A program made the translations under genes and the position numbers. 64,000 nucleotides of DNA from PHAA01 sp022706565 (GTDB lineage Bacteria > Bacillota > Syntrophomonadia > Syntrophomonadales > Syntrophomonadaceae), in assembly GCA_040769385.1 (NCBI GenBank), contig JAXGLD010000005.1, positions 145,332 through 209,331 on the forward strand, read 5' to 3'. Within the stretch, counting starts at the first letter, position 1, and every line of letters begins with the position of its first letter. Shown one piece after another: positions 51,732-61,116 of the stretch. The notes beneath the pieces are model-generated. The model had not been told where the DNA came from, did not search any database, and saw only the letters and a program-made list of their open reading frames with translations.

Positions 51732-53012
51732 TTATACAACTACTCTCATTCCCAGTTCAATGTCACTCAGCATCTTTTCCGCACTGTAGTCAGCCCCAGT
51801 TCTTAATAGACCGTAGAATATGCGGATCAGTTTGCCGCAGAGCGCACTTATCGATTGCATCTTGGTTAACGGGTTCTTTTCTCTGGTCAGATTTCTCTTA
51901 TGCAGCATTCGGAATTCCTGATTGGTGGCCAGGATCGTTATCATGGCCATGAACAAGCCATGTCTCAATCGTCTGCGTCCCCGGCGGCTTATCCTGGTCT
52001 TTCCCTTATGCTTGCCGGAGCTGTTCTCCACCAGGTTGAATCCCGCTAGCTTTTGAATCTGACGCGGATCCTGAAAGCGACTGATGCGGCCTACTTCTCC
52101 TACAAAGGTGGCTGCTGTGATCAAGCCTACTCCTTTGATGTCCAGCAGTTTTTCCGCATTGGGGACCTGCTTTAACAGATCCATCATGAGCTGCTCCAGT
52201 TGTTCATATTGCTCGTTATACAGCTCATTCTCGGTAAGAAGGTTTTGCAGGCTGGCTTCTGCTGCCGCCAGGCCAGTTTTCCTGCCGATACTTTCCGCGG
52301 CTGCCTTTACCAGTTCCTTGGCTCGCTTAAGCCCTGCACTGCGCTTCATGGTTGTTTTCCAGACTGCTTCTATCTCTTCAGCCCCAGCTGCTACGATCTT
52401 TCCCGGGGTCGGGAAGTGCCGCAAGGTCGCAAATGCTGCCTTGCCTCGCCAATCGCTGAAGATGGTTTGGAATTCTGGAAAGTGGATATCCAGCCATCTT
52501 TCCACCTGATTGTTGATGGATATCAGGCGCTGCACCAGGCGGTCCCGTTCGGCCACCACTTCCCGCAGTTCCTGATACAAGTCTTCCGGAATGCAGACTT
52601 CACGGTAGCGCCCATCTTTCACCAGCATGGCTATGGTCTTCGGATCTTTGCTGTCATTCTTGGTTGGACTGTTGTCATCCAGTTCCTTGCTCCGTTTGAC
52701 ATGAAAAGGATTTACTATCGCAAGTCTATGGCCCTGGGCCTTTAGGTAATCTCCCAGCGTAAACCAGTAATGTCCAGTGGGTTCGAAGCCGACGATAATA
52801 TCCGTCTTGTTGTGCTGCTGGCATATGTCCTGCATCCACTGCTCCAGTCGTTTAAAACCTTCTGCCGTGTTGCTGAATTAAAGCAGCTTGGCCAGTTCAA
52901 TACCCCTGAAATCAAAGGCTCTCGCGTAATGGGTTTCTTTTGCTACATCGATTCCTACCACCAGGCTCCAAGATTTGATTTGCGAAATCTTTTCATTTTG
53001 TGTACTTTTCAT
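51732..53012 (-). pseudogene. IS110-family recombinase with internal stop
   Basis: Aligned with copy 1, the gene starts at ATG 53012 (MKSTQNEKISQIKS) but has TAA at 52878-52880, where copy 1 encodes Arg (LLRFSNT). The remaining 367-aa frame (51732-52835) lacks the first catalytic Asp (GIDVAKETH), so it should be inactive unless the stop is read through. Confidence 0.9.
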
Positions 53013-53330
53013 ATAGGGACGCCTCCAATACTTTGATTTGTGCCTATCTTGCCGGATGTCAGCACATTTTCATTGTATTGATGAGCGTCTCTCTTTTCAA
53101 AGATCGTTCTTAGGGATTACAGGAATGCTCCCCATGATCCCTGTACAGTGTTACTGCTGGCCCAAAATAAAATCACTGCTTTCTTTTGGGAATTCACGCC
53201 CAATAATCAATCGGTTATTCGTGTCACAAAAGTGGTTATTCTCGGCAAATTGAAGGGTTTGGAAGGTAAAGAAACTAATGGTTAGCTAAAGTGTGGAAGT
53301 GGTTCCCATTTATCCAAGGAGGTGCCCTTT

Positions 53331-53537
53331 ATGAATGCTCCCATATCCCCTCCGGCGGGCAGTCCGCCTGACTTCCCGAACTTATATGTTATTTGGTCAG
53401 TCTTCAACATATTGATACTAATTGCTATTGTGGTACTGGTTTTCTGGTATTTTAAGAAACAGAGCAATGACAAGAAACGAATGTTTGAAAAGCTGGACAG
53501 TATCTTATCCTTACTTCAATCCAAGAGAAACGATTGA
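53331..53537 (+). CDS. Small membrane protein, 68 aa (duplicate B)
   Basis: Counterpart of 38934-39125. It shows the same Pro-rich N-terminus, single helix and charged tail, but lacks two residues before the helix (YVIWSVFN for YVMFWPVFN) and extends at the C-terminus (LLQSKRND). ATG 53331 follows AAGGAGGTG. Confidence 0.65.
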   Translation: MNAPISPPAGSPPDFPNLYVIWSVFNILILIAIVVLVFWYFKKQSNDKKRMFEKLDSILSLLQSKRND

Positions 53538-53638
53538 GTATAAGGGGGCATTGTACCTTGCTGGCTCCCCTTGGGGATATTTTTTTGTCTATTGGGGGTT
53601 TTGGCCCGGAAGACCGCATATTTTGGTAAGGATTTTAG

Positions 53639-53893
53639 TTAATAGTGGCCCAGGCAGGAAATGATGTTTATGTTGGTTCCTTCAATAGAATATATCAGTC
53701 TGTGCTCATTGTTGATTCTTCTGCTCCAATAACCCGACAATTCGTGTCTCATGGGTTCTGGTTTACCGATGCCCGTATTGCCATTACGTTCGATGTCTTT
53801 TATTAAATCGTTGATACGTTTTAGGATTTGTCGGTTTTCGTTTTGCCAGTATAAGTATTCTTCCCAGGCCGTTTTCGTGAAAACCTTATTCAT
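53639..53893 (-). CDS. yoeB: Txe/YoeB family toxin (duplicate B)
   Basis: The 84-aa product differs from copy A at very few positions (for example PEPMRHE for PEPLRHE) and keeps the YoeB active-site residues. ATG 53893 overlaps the antitoxin stop. Both copies look functional. Confidence 0.9.
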   Translation of the reverse strand: MNKVFTKTAWEEYLYWQNENRQILKRINDLIKDIERNGNTGIGKPEPMRHELSGYWSRRINNEHRLIYSIEGTNINIISCLGHY

Positions 53894-54140
53894 CCAAAAG
53901 CTCCGCATTAACTGTCTTTCCTGATTTCAATTCTTCAATGGAGCGCAGCAGCTTGTTGTAGTATTCAGGGTTACTTCTAATGTATAGGTTTTCTAAAAGA
54001 TTATTGTATTCACTTTCAGAAATCAGCACTACATTGCCGCCGCTTTTTCTGGTAACAACTATGGTTTCGAGATCCTGATTGGCGACATCGCAGTATTTTT
54101 TTAAGTTTTCACGCAGTGTAGAATAGTTTACAGCCAGCAC
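53886..54140 (-). CDS. yefM: Phd/YefM family antitoxin (duplicate B)
   Basis: Almost identical to copy A apart from single changes (SNPEYYNKLLRSIEELK, ELLDE). GTG 54140 is preferred for agreement with copy A; TTG 54143 is also open. GGAGGTG lies upstream. Since the two pairs are so similar, each antitoxin should neutralise both toxins. Confidence 0.88.
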   Translation of the reverse strand: MLAVNYSTLRENLKKYCDVANQDLETIVVTRKSGGNVVLISESEYNNLLENLYIRSNPEYYNKLLRSIEELKSGKTVNAELLDE

Positions 54141-54153
54141 CAAACATCACCTC

Positions 54154-54171
54154 CGTACAGAATATTGTACA
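54154..54171 (-). promoter_or_regulatory. YefM operator (copy B)
   Basis: GTACAGAATATTGTACA contains the TGTACA core at 54166-54171; compared with copy A the palindrome has one mismatch and is one base different, which may weaken binding. Confidence 0.5.
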
Positions 54172-54278
54172 AACAAAGGCGTAATAGGTCAAGTGATGGT
54201 CCTCTTTGATTCAATTGCGTCTTCTGTTCCTCCGTAAAACTACGCACAAGAAAATAACTAGGCTAATGAACTATTTGT

Positions 54279-55094
54279 TTAATCTACAGCCTGGGCAGTG
54301 AAAGTTTCGGTCTGGTCATTCCATCTGATCGTAAAGGTGACCGTGTCATCCTTACGGGGAATTGAACCGCTGCCCCCTGATGAGCCCAGTCCTACTGTTC
54401 CGTCCGGTTGTATGGTCAACCCGCTTCCGGAACCCCCATGGGAACCCAGCTGATACTCATAGTAAACATCTTCCACCGATGCTATATCATCACCCAGGTA
54501 CTGCAGAGTAGAAGTGGTCTGGTTCCAGCTTTCATGCCGTAAAGTGGCCATTTGGTCTTTATAAAAGTATTCATAGTATTTGACCGTGGTATTAGATGAC
54601 CAATTGGTGCCGGTACCGGTATAGATAATTTCCTTGGTATCATTGAGTTTCTCGAAAACAGTTCTGGATATTTTAGCGATCGGTTCCAAGTATTCAGCCG
54701 TCATATTTTCCTCTATCGGTTCAAGCTCAACAATCAGCAGGAGGTTTTTGGCCGTATTGACGGCATTATAAAAGTAGAGCTCCCCCACCTTTTCCTTCTG
54801 AATATCAGAAGCCGTTACGCGCTCTCCAATGGAATCATACTGATAAATGTGCAGTTTGCTTTTGGTGCCGCCGATAAAATATGTAACCGGTCGTACTCCG
54901 TTTATCATTTCCGCTTCAGGGTCACTGATTTTGGTCAAATGAATATCTTGCTGTTCAAATATTTTTGCTGCTTGGGAAACGGTTAGGCTTGGCTCACCGC
55001 CTTTATCATTGCTCTGGTAAAACATATAAACCCCGGCCATAACCAGAATCAAAAGTGCTGCCCCCAGAGAAAGTGTCTGTTTCTTCCTGTTCAT
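54279..55094 (-). CDS. Membrane-anchored protein of unknown function, 271 aa (duplicate B)
   Basis: Counterpart of 39888-40706, with the same N-terminal helix, body and Gly/Ser-rich stretch. Substitutions are spread over the whole length and one Glu codon is missing in EPIEENMTAEY. The frame is intact, so both copies are still under selection or recent. No family recognised. Confidence 0.75.
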   Translation of the reverse strand: MNRKKQTLSLGAALLILVMAGVYMFYQSNDKGGEPSLTVSQAAKIFEQQDIHLTKISDPEAEMINGVRPVTYFIGGTKSKLHIYQYDSIGERVTASDIQKEKVGELYFYNAVNTAKNLLLIVELEPIEENMTAEYLEPIAKISRTVFEKLNDTKEIIYTGTGTNWSSNTTVKYYEYFYKDQMATLRHESWNQTTSTLQYLGDDIASVEDVYYEYQLGSHGGSGSGLTIQPDGTVGLGSSGGSGSIPRKDDTVTFTIRWNDQTETFTAQAVD

Positions 55095-55186
55095 CGTGCT
55101 CCTCCTTTACCACACTGTAGAATACAATCAGTAACCGCAACAGGTAGTGTAGTAGGCTGAATGTCAACGAATTAGTTTACCACGTG

Positions 55187-55243
55187 TACTTTCCAGCAGA
55201 GTGCCGAAAGCGTGATGAATTTTTACGGTAGTGCATACCGGGG
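55187..55243 (-). pseudogene. Relic of a DUF6147-type gene 3' end
   Basis: About 55 bases match the 3' part of the DUF6147 genes at 57197 and 61117 (shared ACTTTCCA..AGAGTGCCGAAAGCGT and CGGTAG.GCATAC). It is the third trace of that gene in the window and lies just downstream of the 208-aa gene. Confidence 0.7.
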
Positions 55244-55251
55244 GATTTATC

Positions 55252-55878
55252 TTAATAGTTCCAAAATTGTGTCTTGACAGACGGGGACATTATAGTTTCA
55301 AGAGCAGCAAAAAGCTTATTATCTACTGAAATTAAATTCTTCTTTATATCGGAATAATCCATGTCGTTTATATCAGCTAGCTCATATATTGAAAGAGGTA
55401 CGTCGCCCTTCTTAAGGCCAAATCTTTGTTTAACAAGCATTTGCTCAGATTCTTCTAATGAATCCAACGCCTTGTTCAGTTGCTCTTCAGGTAACGATTT
55501 TATTATGGACAAGGTTATCTTAAAATCATCTTCATTTTCTTTTTTTACGGAAAAAAATGCGGGGAATATATAGACTATTATTAAAAAGCCGAGTACCTTA
55601 AGATTGAGTAACTGTTCAAAATTTATTCTTAAATAACCAAGTATAAAAAATACTATTAATCCTATAATGGCAATAGTACGAATATTTTTTAAAGTATGTG
55701 GTATTTTATCATTATCAATATACCGTATATGTCTTTTATCAAGCTTTTTACTAAGACCATAATATAACGTCACCCCTGGCCAAGGTAAATGTCTGTAGTT
55801 CTTGAGCGCGGGTAATCCCAAAAAATATGAAAAAGTCAAGCGATATATTGAAAATCTGTTAATAGCCGATTTGGACAT
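55252..55878 (-). CDS. Membrane protein with sigma-region-4-like C-terminal helices
   Basis: The 208-aa protein has two adjacent membrane helices (residues about 68-86 and 92-110). Its C-terminal 80 residues look like sigma-70 region 4: SLEESEQMLVKQRFGLKKGDVPLSIYELADI, with the RFGL pattern of region 4 and a later helix. I know no named family with this fusion. The start ATG 55878 follows a G-run (GGGGGG) at about 13 bases. The gene is AT-rich. Confidence 0.5.
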   Translation of the reverse strand: MSKSAINRFSIYRLTFSYFLGLPALKNYRHLPWPGVTLYYGLSKKLDKRHIRYIDNDKIPHTLKNIRTIAIIGLIVFFILGYLRINFEQLLNLKVLGFLIIVYIFPAFFSVKKENEDDFKITLSIIKSLPEEQLNKALDSLEESEQMLVKQRFGLKKGDVPLSIYELADINDMDYSDIKKNLISVDNKLFAALETIMSPSVKTQFWNY

Positions 55879-56087
55879 GTTAAATATTTATCCCCCCTGT
55901 AACTTGCAGTACGTATAAAAAGTCCATCTTCCCGAGACTTTCAAGGGACTTAAGTTATATTGTTAGGGCTTATTTTTTATTTTCATAATATTAATGGATG
56001 TTTCAAACTTTTAAATATTTGCCTCAGGAAGATGGGAGATTATAAGGAAAATATTCCCTAATTTAATTTTTTAAAAGTCATGTACTG

Positions 56088-57089
56088 CTAATTCCATCCA
56101 ATTTGTAGTGATGTAAAATCAACACCATTTCCACCATATCCTCCACTCCACATATTTGAGGTCGAATTAGAAAAGACTTCCCAGTTCTCTACACTTGCAG
56201 AGGTATAACCATACAAACGAAATAGATATGTCTTGCCTGCTTGCAAATTGACAGTTAAATTTTTTGATATAGTACCACTATATGTGTTGGGAATTGGCAA
56301 AAGCGTAAGATACTTGTTTAACACATTTTCTCTTTTAATTAAATAGAGCGCACCTGATGATGGAACATATTCATAGATCTCCGCTTCAACCCGTGCCTTT
56401 GCACCAAATCCTACAGGTAAGTTTGGGACAATAGCATTTGCTTGCATTACAACTGAATAGTTGCCCTTAATAGTAGCTGTGGCACTCCTAGTACCGGATC
56501 CTGATATTTGAACATATTTGCCTATTGAACCTAACGCTTCTCCGGATCCCTTTCCGCCAGGGATTAAATAATTGCTGCTTGCATCTATCCATCCTGTTCC
56601 GCTTGTTCCCCAGGCAGCTTTTGTCCTAAGGGAAACATCGCTTGCATAATTATAACCTGTGTCTGCAGCGCCATAATAACCAGGAGTCCCAATTGGTAAT
56701 AATGTAGTTGCAGTCGTGCTATTTTGCCCTTGCTCTCCAAATTGTTCTCTTAATATTGGTACATAAATAGAAGTGTCTGCAAACTTCTTTACTGCCTCAT
56801 AGCTCTCGTCAGCTTCTTGCGCTTCTTGATCAGTAAATGGAATTCCCAAAGCCAGAGCCGGGTTATCGGCTACTTGTTCATACCCTATCCGATTAATGAA
56901 AACCAGTCTTTCGTCTTCGCTTAATTGTAGTAATTGATCGGTAAGCTGTTTTAATTCATTCTCGCTAAACTGTTTAATTTCCTGATAACTAAGCTTGTCT
57001 AAATCCAGTTCTTGGTCAGCAGAAGCAAAGGAGCCGAAAACTAAAACAAACATAAATGTAACAATTAATATAATGCCACTCTTTCTCAT
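56088..57089 (-). CDS. Secreted protein of unknown function, 333 aa
   Basis: A signal peptide (cleavage near FASADQ, residue about 25) is followed by an acidic helical region (residues about 26-110) and a beta-rich C-terminal half (about 165-333) with aromatic Gly-rich strands (NMWSGGYGGNGVDF). No family recognised; it may be an extracellular adhesin or effector. ATG 57089 follows GGAGG. It is AT-rich and lies beside other small secreted-protein genes. Confidence 0.65.
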   Translation of the reverse strand: MRKSGIILIVTFMFVLVFGSFASADQELDLDKLSYQEIKQFSENELKQLTDQLLQLSEDERLVFINRIGYEQVADNPALALGIPFTDQEAQEADESYEAVKKFADTSIYVPILREQFGEQGQNSTTATTLLPIGTPGYYGAADTGYNYASDVSLRTKAAWGTSGTGWIDASSNYLIPGGKGSGEALGSIGKYVQISGSGTRSATATIKGNYSVVMQANAIVPNLPVGFGAKARVEAEIYEYVPSSGALYLIKRENVLNKYLTLLPIPNTYSGTISKNLTVNLQAGKTYLFRLYGYTSASVENWEVFSNSTSNMWSGGYGGNGVDFTSLQIGWN

Positions 57090-57196
57090 TGATGTGATTC
57101 CCTCCTTATTTTAGGCTCAGCGGGGTGTCCACCGGTTATCCTAATACATCATAAAACCTTGATAGCTATGTTCTATCAGTTTCATGATTAGCGATC

Positions 57197-57634
57197 TCAA
57201 TATATCACCGTGTCAGAATATAAAGACTTACTTTCCAATAGAGTGCCGAAAGCGTTATAAATCTTAGCGGTAGCGCATACTCGATAAGTGCCATGAACAA
57301 CGTAATAATTCTCCTCAATGCCAGCGATGGAGATCCCGGTCGCTGAAGCGTACCATGACTTGATGGTGCTCCAGCCGCCGGCGCTGTACTTTTGCAATTC
57401 GACGGTCAGCCTGGTGGTGTGAGAACTGTCGTAAGCTGAAGCAAATCCTTGGCAGGTGGCTTTTCCTGACGAGTTGATCGAAAGGCCCGGAATCAGCAAT
57501 GAGATGTAGGTGAATTGAGGCGTTATGACCCCTTGCGTTCCCGCTTGTTGTGCTGCTTCAGCCGCCGCGCATATCGGAGCAGCGGAGAAAACAGCCATCG
57601 ACACAAGAATGACCATGCAGATAAGTTTTTTCAT
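57197..57634 (-). CDS. DUF6147 family secreted protein
   Basis: The 145-aa protein has a signal peptide and a single beta-rich domain: FTYISLLIPGLSINSSGKATC, then LTVELQKYSAGGWSTIKSWYA, then ENYYVVHGTYRVCATAKIYN. This fits DUF6147, small secreted proteins common in Clostridia and of unknown role. ATG 57634 follows AAGGAGG by 9 bases. This is the intact member of three copies in the window. Confidence 0.75.
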   Translation of the reverse strand: MKKLICMVILVSMAVFSAAPICAAAEAAQQAGTQGVITPQFTYISLLIPGLSINSSGKATCQGFASAYDSSHTTRLTVELQKYSAGGWSTIKSWYASATGISIAGIEENYYVVHGTYRVCATAKIYNAFGTLLESKSLYSDTVIY

Positions 57635-57723
57635 AAACAAAAACCTCCTTAAATTATCTTCAGTAGTAAAGACAACCTAGAAGGTTTTTTGCAACAATAT
57701 TTTCCTGTTTTTTAAAAACATTT

Positions 57724-57951
57724 TTACTTTACACATTTAACCCCTTCGGCGAGCTTAATAGCCATGTCCGTCTCTATTTGTTCTCGAATCATGAACATGC
57801 GGTCATTCATAGCCCAAATGATGGTTACCAGAGAGTTTTTCATCACCACCGTCCCCTGATGTTCGTTGATATTGACTGTTTCAAAAACTGAGGCGTTTTC
57901 TGTATCCAGCGCGGGCTTGGCGCCTGCGCTTAATTCGGTCTTGCTAGCCAA
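57724..57951 (-). CDS. Uncertain ORF, 75 aa
   Basis: The frame encodes a soluble protein with VNINEHQGTVVMKNSLVTIIWAMNDRMFMIREQ. No family recognised. It begins with TTG and has no visible ribosome-binding site, and lies at the edge of a transposase relic, so it may be a remnant of a larger gene. Confidence 0.3.
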   Translation of the reverse strand: MASKTELSAGAKPALDTENASVFETVNINEHQGTVVMKNSLVTIIWAMNDRMFMIREQIETDMAIKLAEGVKCVK

Positions 57952-57984
57952 ACCCTAGAATTTTAACAACCGACTAGAATGACT

Positions 57985-59322
57985 TTGTTGCTTCTGCCAA
58001 AGATACAAAGAATAATTTGGAAAATGAGAACTCTGAGCTTATGCTCCAAGTTCATCACCATGAATTGCAGCACGATAACACTCTCGGACGTTTCCTTCAG
58101 CTTAGCTACGATGCGGTCCAGTCCGTATTTCCTTTTACCTTCGCCGAATTTACCTTCAACTGCATTGCGGTTTTTGGCGTCTTATCTTTCGATCAGTCTT
58201 TCGGCCTTCATCATTAAGGACTTTGTTGGTGGTCTTCCCAGTTTGGGTCGGCTAAGCCGGATGCCATGTTCTTTGCAGTAGTTTAAGTTGGCTCGGTTCC
58301 GGTAGATTCGATCCGCCAGAATCACTCCCGGGTAACAGCCGTTGCGCTCCCGGTAGCGTTCGGCACTCTCCTGCAGGGTGGCTGCTTCGTTAAAGGGATC
58401 CCAGGAGAGTTTTTCTATTCGGCCACCTATTGTGGGCAGGCCACAGGCATTCTATACGGGCAGAAACACTATGCTACCAGGATCTTTTTGCTGGGCATGG
58501 CATCTATTACCTTTAGTTTGCGTTTCACGTACTGAAGTTGTTTTTTACGGCTTTGCGAATGATGTTTCTTCTGGGATTTCTTTGTTTGGATACGTTCAGG
58601 TAGTCTCTTCGGGCCTTCCGGCGATAAGTACTGGGTCTTCTCTGCCCGCTGCCTGCGATTCTCCATGCAGTTTATCGATGAGTTCGTCAAGCTTTTCCCG
58701 GGCTTCATTCAGCAATCCCAGATCGGTTGGGTAATGAATGTCAGCCGGTGTGCACGTCGCATCAAGTATCAGGGTTCCCTGGTTCGGTGCCGGTTCTGAT
58801 AATTGCGCTTCTCCCGCGTGTGATGTTACAGGCTCGGAACTGCCTTCAACCAATCCCGTTGGCGGGTCGTGGTCATCGTGATGATGATCATCTTGATCGC
58901 CATCGTTTTGGGTTGTCTTGTGTGCTACTTCGGCGGCAACAATGAGTTCATTGATCCTGGCCAGCCTCTTGGCGTTGAATCTTTTTCTAAACTTGACCAG
59001 CGCAACTGGGGTAAATGGTTTGGTCAATTGGTATTCCTTCAAACCTATGAAGTATTGAAGGTAGGGATTCTCAGTGATCTGCTGCACAGTTCCCGGTCTG
59101 TGTAGCCACATCGGATCTGGATGATTAATGAACCTAAGGCCATACGGACTGGCTTGGCCACGTTGCCCCGGTCGCTGGGAAACATAAATGATTGTCTTTC
59201 TCGATTTCATCCCAAGGTATGATCTTAGCCAGTTGCACCCATCGATTTTCCGCACTGAGCTTTCCTGAAAACGGCAGGATGAAATCGTCCAGGGTCAATT
59301 GTGGACTTGGTTTTCTATACAT
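57985..59322 (-). pseudogene. IS5/IS1182-type transposase, multiply broken
   Basis: The 5' part (59322 down) starts MYRKPSPQLTLDDFILPF, shifts frame near 59150, then continues as ITENPYLQYFIGLKEYQ and GTLILDATCTPADIHYPTD (58596-59255). The rest is shifted again; a stop lies before DAKNRNAVEGKFGEGKRKYG (about 58150), which is the conserved C-terminal Glu region. It matches DDE transposases annotated as IS5/IS1182. Inverted ends were not located. Confidence 0.8.
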
Positions 59323-59795
59323 CTTTTATGCCTCCATGTGCACGGTTTTTGGCTGATATTTGCGTTTTTCCATGCACATGTTTTCGGCAAAAGTGCCTCA
59401 AAACTCTTGTTGTTTCAGGCTTTTATGTGGTTTTAGCAAGCCCTAATTCCATATACGTGATCAACGAGCCCGGTAAATTGGTGAATTCAATTGTTTTTGA
59501 AAGTTCACTGTCGGTAGGTGACGTGAGTTGCCCCTATTGTGACGTGAATACCCGATTTTCTAGGATAATGCTGTTGATGAGATATTCAAGCTTCCAACCG
59601 CCGAGCAGCGAGAAGACCAAGAAGGCCTGCCACCGCAGGGGAAATCACGGCTAGTAAGTCCACAACTTTCGGACAACATACACCGTCTGTCGCCGGACAT
59701 TATTGGCCAGCAGCAACACCTACGCTTAAGACCGCTATGGCATGGTGTCTAAAAATGACTGTATTGCACTTAACACCACGTCTTCGGCGGGAGGA
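59323..59795. other. Noncoding stretch between relics
   Basis: Nothing here supports a gene. A short frame near 59567-59650 reads DEIFKLPTAEQREDQEGL and may be a scrap of another gene. The start (59325-59450) probably belongs to the end of the broken transposon. Confidence 0.4.
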
Positions 59796-59885
59796 TCAAG
59801 TCCAAAATTGTGTGTTAATTGCCTCGGTTAGATATGTGTCGTTAACATTTTTCGTCGAGTTCCATGAGTAAGGCATCAATAGTTC
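59796..59885 (-). pseudogene. Fragment related to the 251-aa secreted protein
   Basis: The frame YSWNSTKNVNDTYLTEAI on the minus strand resembles AWSWNSTQITSISKNAY of the protein at 60181, and CGTCGAGTTCCATGA is shared at DNA level. The remainder of the gene is absent, so it is a relic of a paralogue. Confidence 0.55.
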
Positions 59886-59982
59886 GTACTTTTTTGTTAA
59901 ATCTCGTGCGTACCTGGACAACCCGCACCACGAAAGGGGGAACCAGGTATCAATCACCCGTTCCCCCTTATTCCGCCTCTTT

Positions 59983-60162
59983 CTATTTCTTATCGGAGGA
60001 TGCCCGAACAAGATTTGAAATGGTGCCTAAAATTGCGGAAAAAAATAGTGCAGGAAGTATTGGTAATAAAAAGAGCTTCAATGTAATGGGACGTCCTGGC
60101 ATAAGAAATACTATTGGTAAATATGCAATTAGAAAGAAGACAATATAATCTCGTAGTTTCAT
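59983..60162 (-). CDS. Small two-helix membrane protein, 59 aa (candidate partner of secreted protein)
   Basis: ATG 60162 follows GGGGAG by 8 bases, 18 bases after the stop of the 251-aa secreted gene, so the two are an operon. The product (MKLRDYIVFFLIAYLPIVF start) has two hydrophobic helices (residues about 6-22 and 27-47) and ends in a polar SSDKK. It is too short for most ORF filters. No family recognised. Arrangement suggests an immunity or export partner, which is inference. Confidence 0.6.
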   Translation of the reverse strand: MKLRDYIVFFLIAYLPIVFLMPGRPITLKLFLLPILPALFFSAILGTISNLVRASSDKK

Positions 60163-60180
60163 TAAAAAGGCTCCCCAAAA

Positions 60181-60936
60181 CTAATTGAACCCTTCATTAT
60201 GAGCCCATCCACCACCGGTCATTACAGTAGTTTGGTGCCACGGATAGGTATTAACTAATGGATAACCTGCAATTTCTCCGACAAAATGGCCTTCATGATA
60301 CTGAGTGTAAGAGAATTTATTATTATTATAAGCGCCAGATTGATCATTAATACCTTCATATCTCCAAAGCGGCGCCCAAATACGAGAATATGCATTTTTA
60401 GATATTGATGTTATTTGCGTCGAGTTCCATGACCAGGCTATCCGTTGTAAAAAAGCATATAGTTTAATTCCGCCCAGATTATAATCATATATTACCCAAG
60501 TCAAATCTTCGCTTCCCGGTTCTGATGCTGTAACTATGGTACTTTGCAGAGATGTATCCGTTGCTATTTGTTCTTTAATCTCATCAACGTGATCGGGTGC
60601 TAGAATCTCAACATATTTAACTATGTCTTCATTCCACCTGATTCTTGCATCTTTTTCCTTTTGGTCTATAATGCTCGCTAGATTGCTTCTAACTTTGTCT
60701 TTGAATTCCTGATCACTCATAGAAAGAAATTCTTGTTCATTTACTGCGTTATAGACGTTAGTAGTATCGTCGGGTGACCCCAACACTGAATACGCCGGAA
60801 GATTAATTATGGTTAACCTATCAATTTGAACATTTGGCTGTTCGCCTGCATTTGCATTACCAACTTGGAAAAATAAGAAAAACAAAGATAGAATAAGCAC
60901 AACATACCAAGATTCTTTTCTGAGAACAAGACCCAT
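60181..60936 (-). CDS. Secreted protein of unknown function, 251 aa
   Basis: A signal peptide (cleavage near NANAGE, residue about 30) is followed by an acidic, helical N-terminal part and a Trp/Asn/Tyr-rich C-terminal part (SRIWAPLWRYEGINDQSG, then TVMTGGGWAHNEGFN). No family recognised. ATG 60936 follows AGGAGG by 9 bases. It heads a two-gene operon with the 59-aa membrane protein. AT-rich, like the other secreted-protein genes nearby. Confidence 0.65.
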   Translation of the reverse strand: MGLVLRKESWYVVLILSLFFLFFQVGNANAGEQPNVQIDRLTIINLPAYSVLGSPDDTTNVYNAVNEQEFLSMSDQEFKDKVRSNLASIIDQKEKDARIRWNEDIVKYVEILAPDHVDEIKEQIATDTSLQSTIVTASEPGSEDLTWVIYDYNLGGIKLYAFLQRIAWSWNSTQITSISKNAYSRIWAPLWRYEGINDQSGAYNNNKFSYTQYHEGHFVGEIAGYPLVNTYPWHQTTVMTGGGWAHNEGFN

Positions 60937-61116
60937 AAATATTTTCCTCCTTTAAAACAAACTTTCATTCGAACATCTTATGATTTTGATCCCTCCCCCA
61001 CCCCTTAATTAAGTCTCCCTTAGAATTGTTCTTTTTTGCTCTGCCCCCTTCCGCTATTGTGGAGTAAAATGTCGTACCCCAGATCCCATCTCGACTTGTA
61101 TCAATCTGTTCATACT

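Larger units (their letters stand above)
51102..53131 (-). mobile_element. IS110-family insertion sequence, copy 2
   Basis: This copy shares both ends with copy 1 (CTCC at 51102-51105 and 53128-53131). It is about 2.03 kb because 225 bases of the noncoding end are present twice; without that it is about 1.80 kb, as copy 1. Joining its flanks at CTCC gives ATGGGGAGGATATCTATG on the minus strand, again a Shine-Dalgarno before an ATG. Its recombinase gene has a nonsense codon. Confidence 0.85.
53281..55110. repeat. Segmental duplication, copy B (1.83 kb)
   Basis: This is the second copy of 38881-40722, in the same orientation about 14.4 kb away. Gene order is the same. It starts 150 bases past the IS110 copy 2 end. 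The 53132-53280 bridge holds nothing recognisable. Confidence 0.9.

Noticed and set aside
57979..58734. Plus-strand ORFs of 60-118 aa
   Set aside because: They lie antisense to the IS5/IS1182-type transposase relic, whose minus-strand reading gives conserved transposase motifs.
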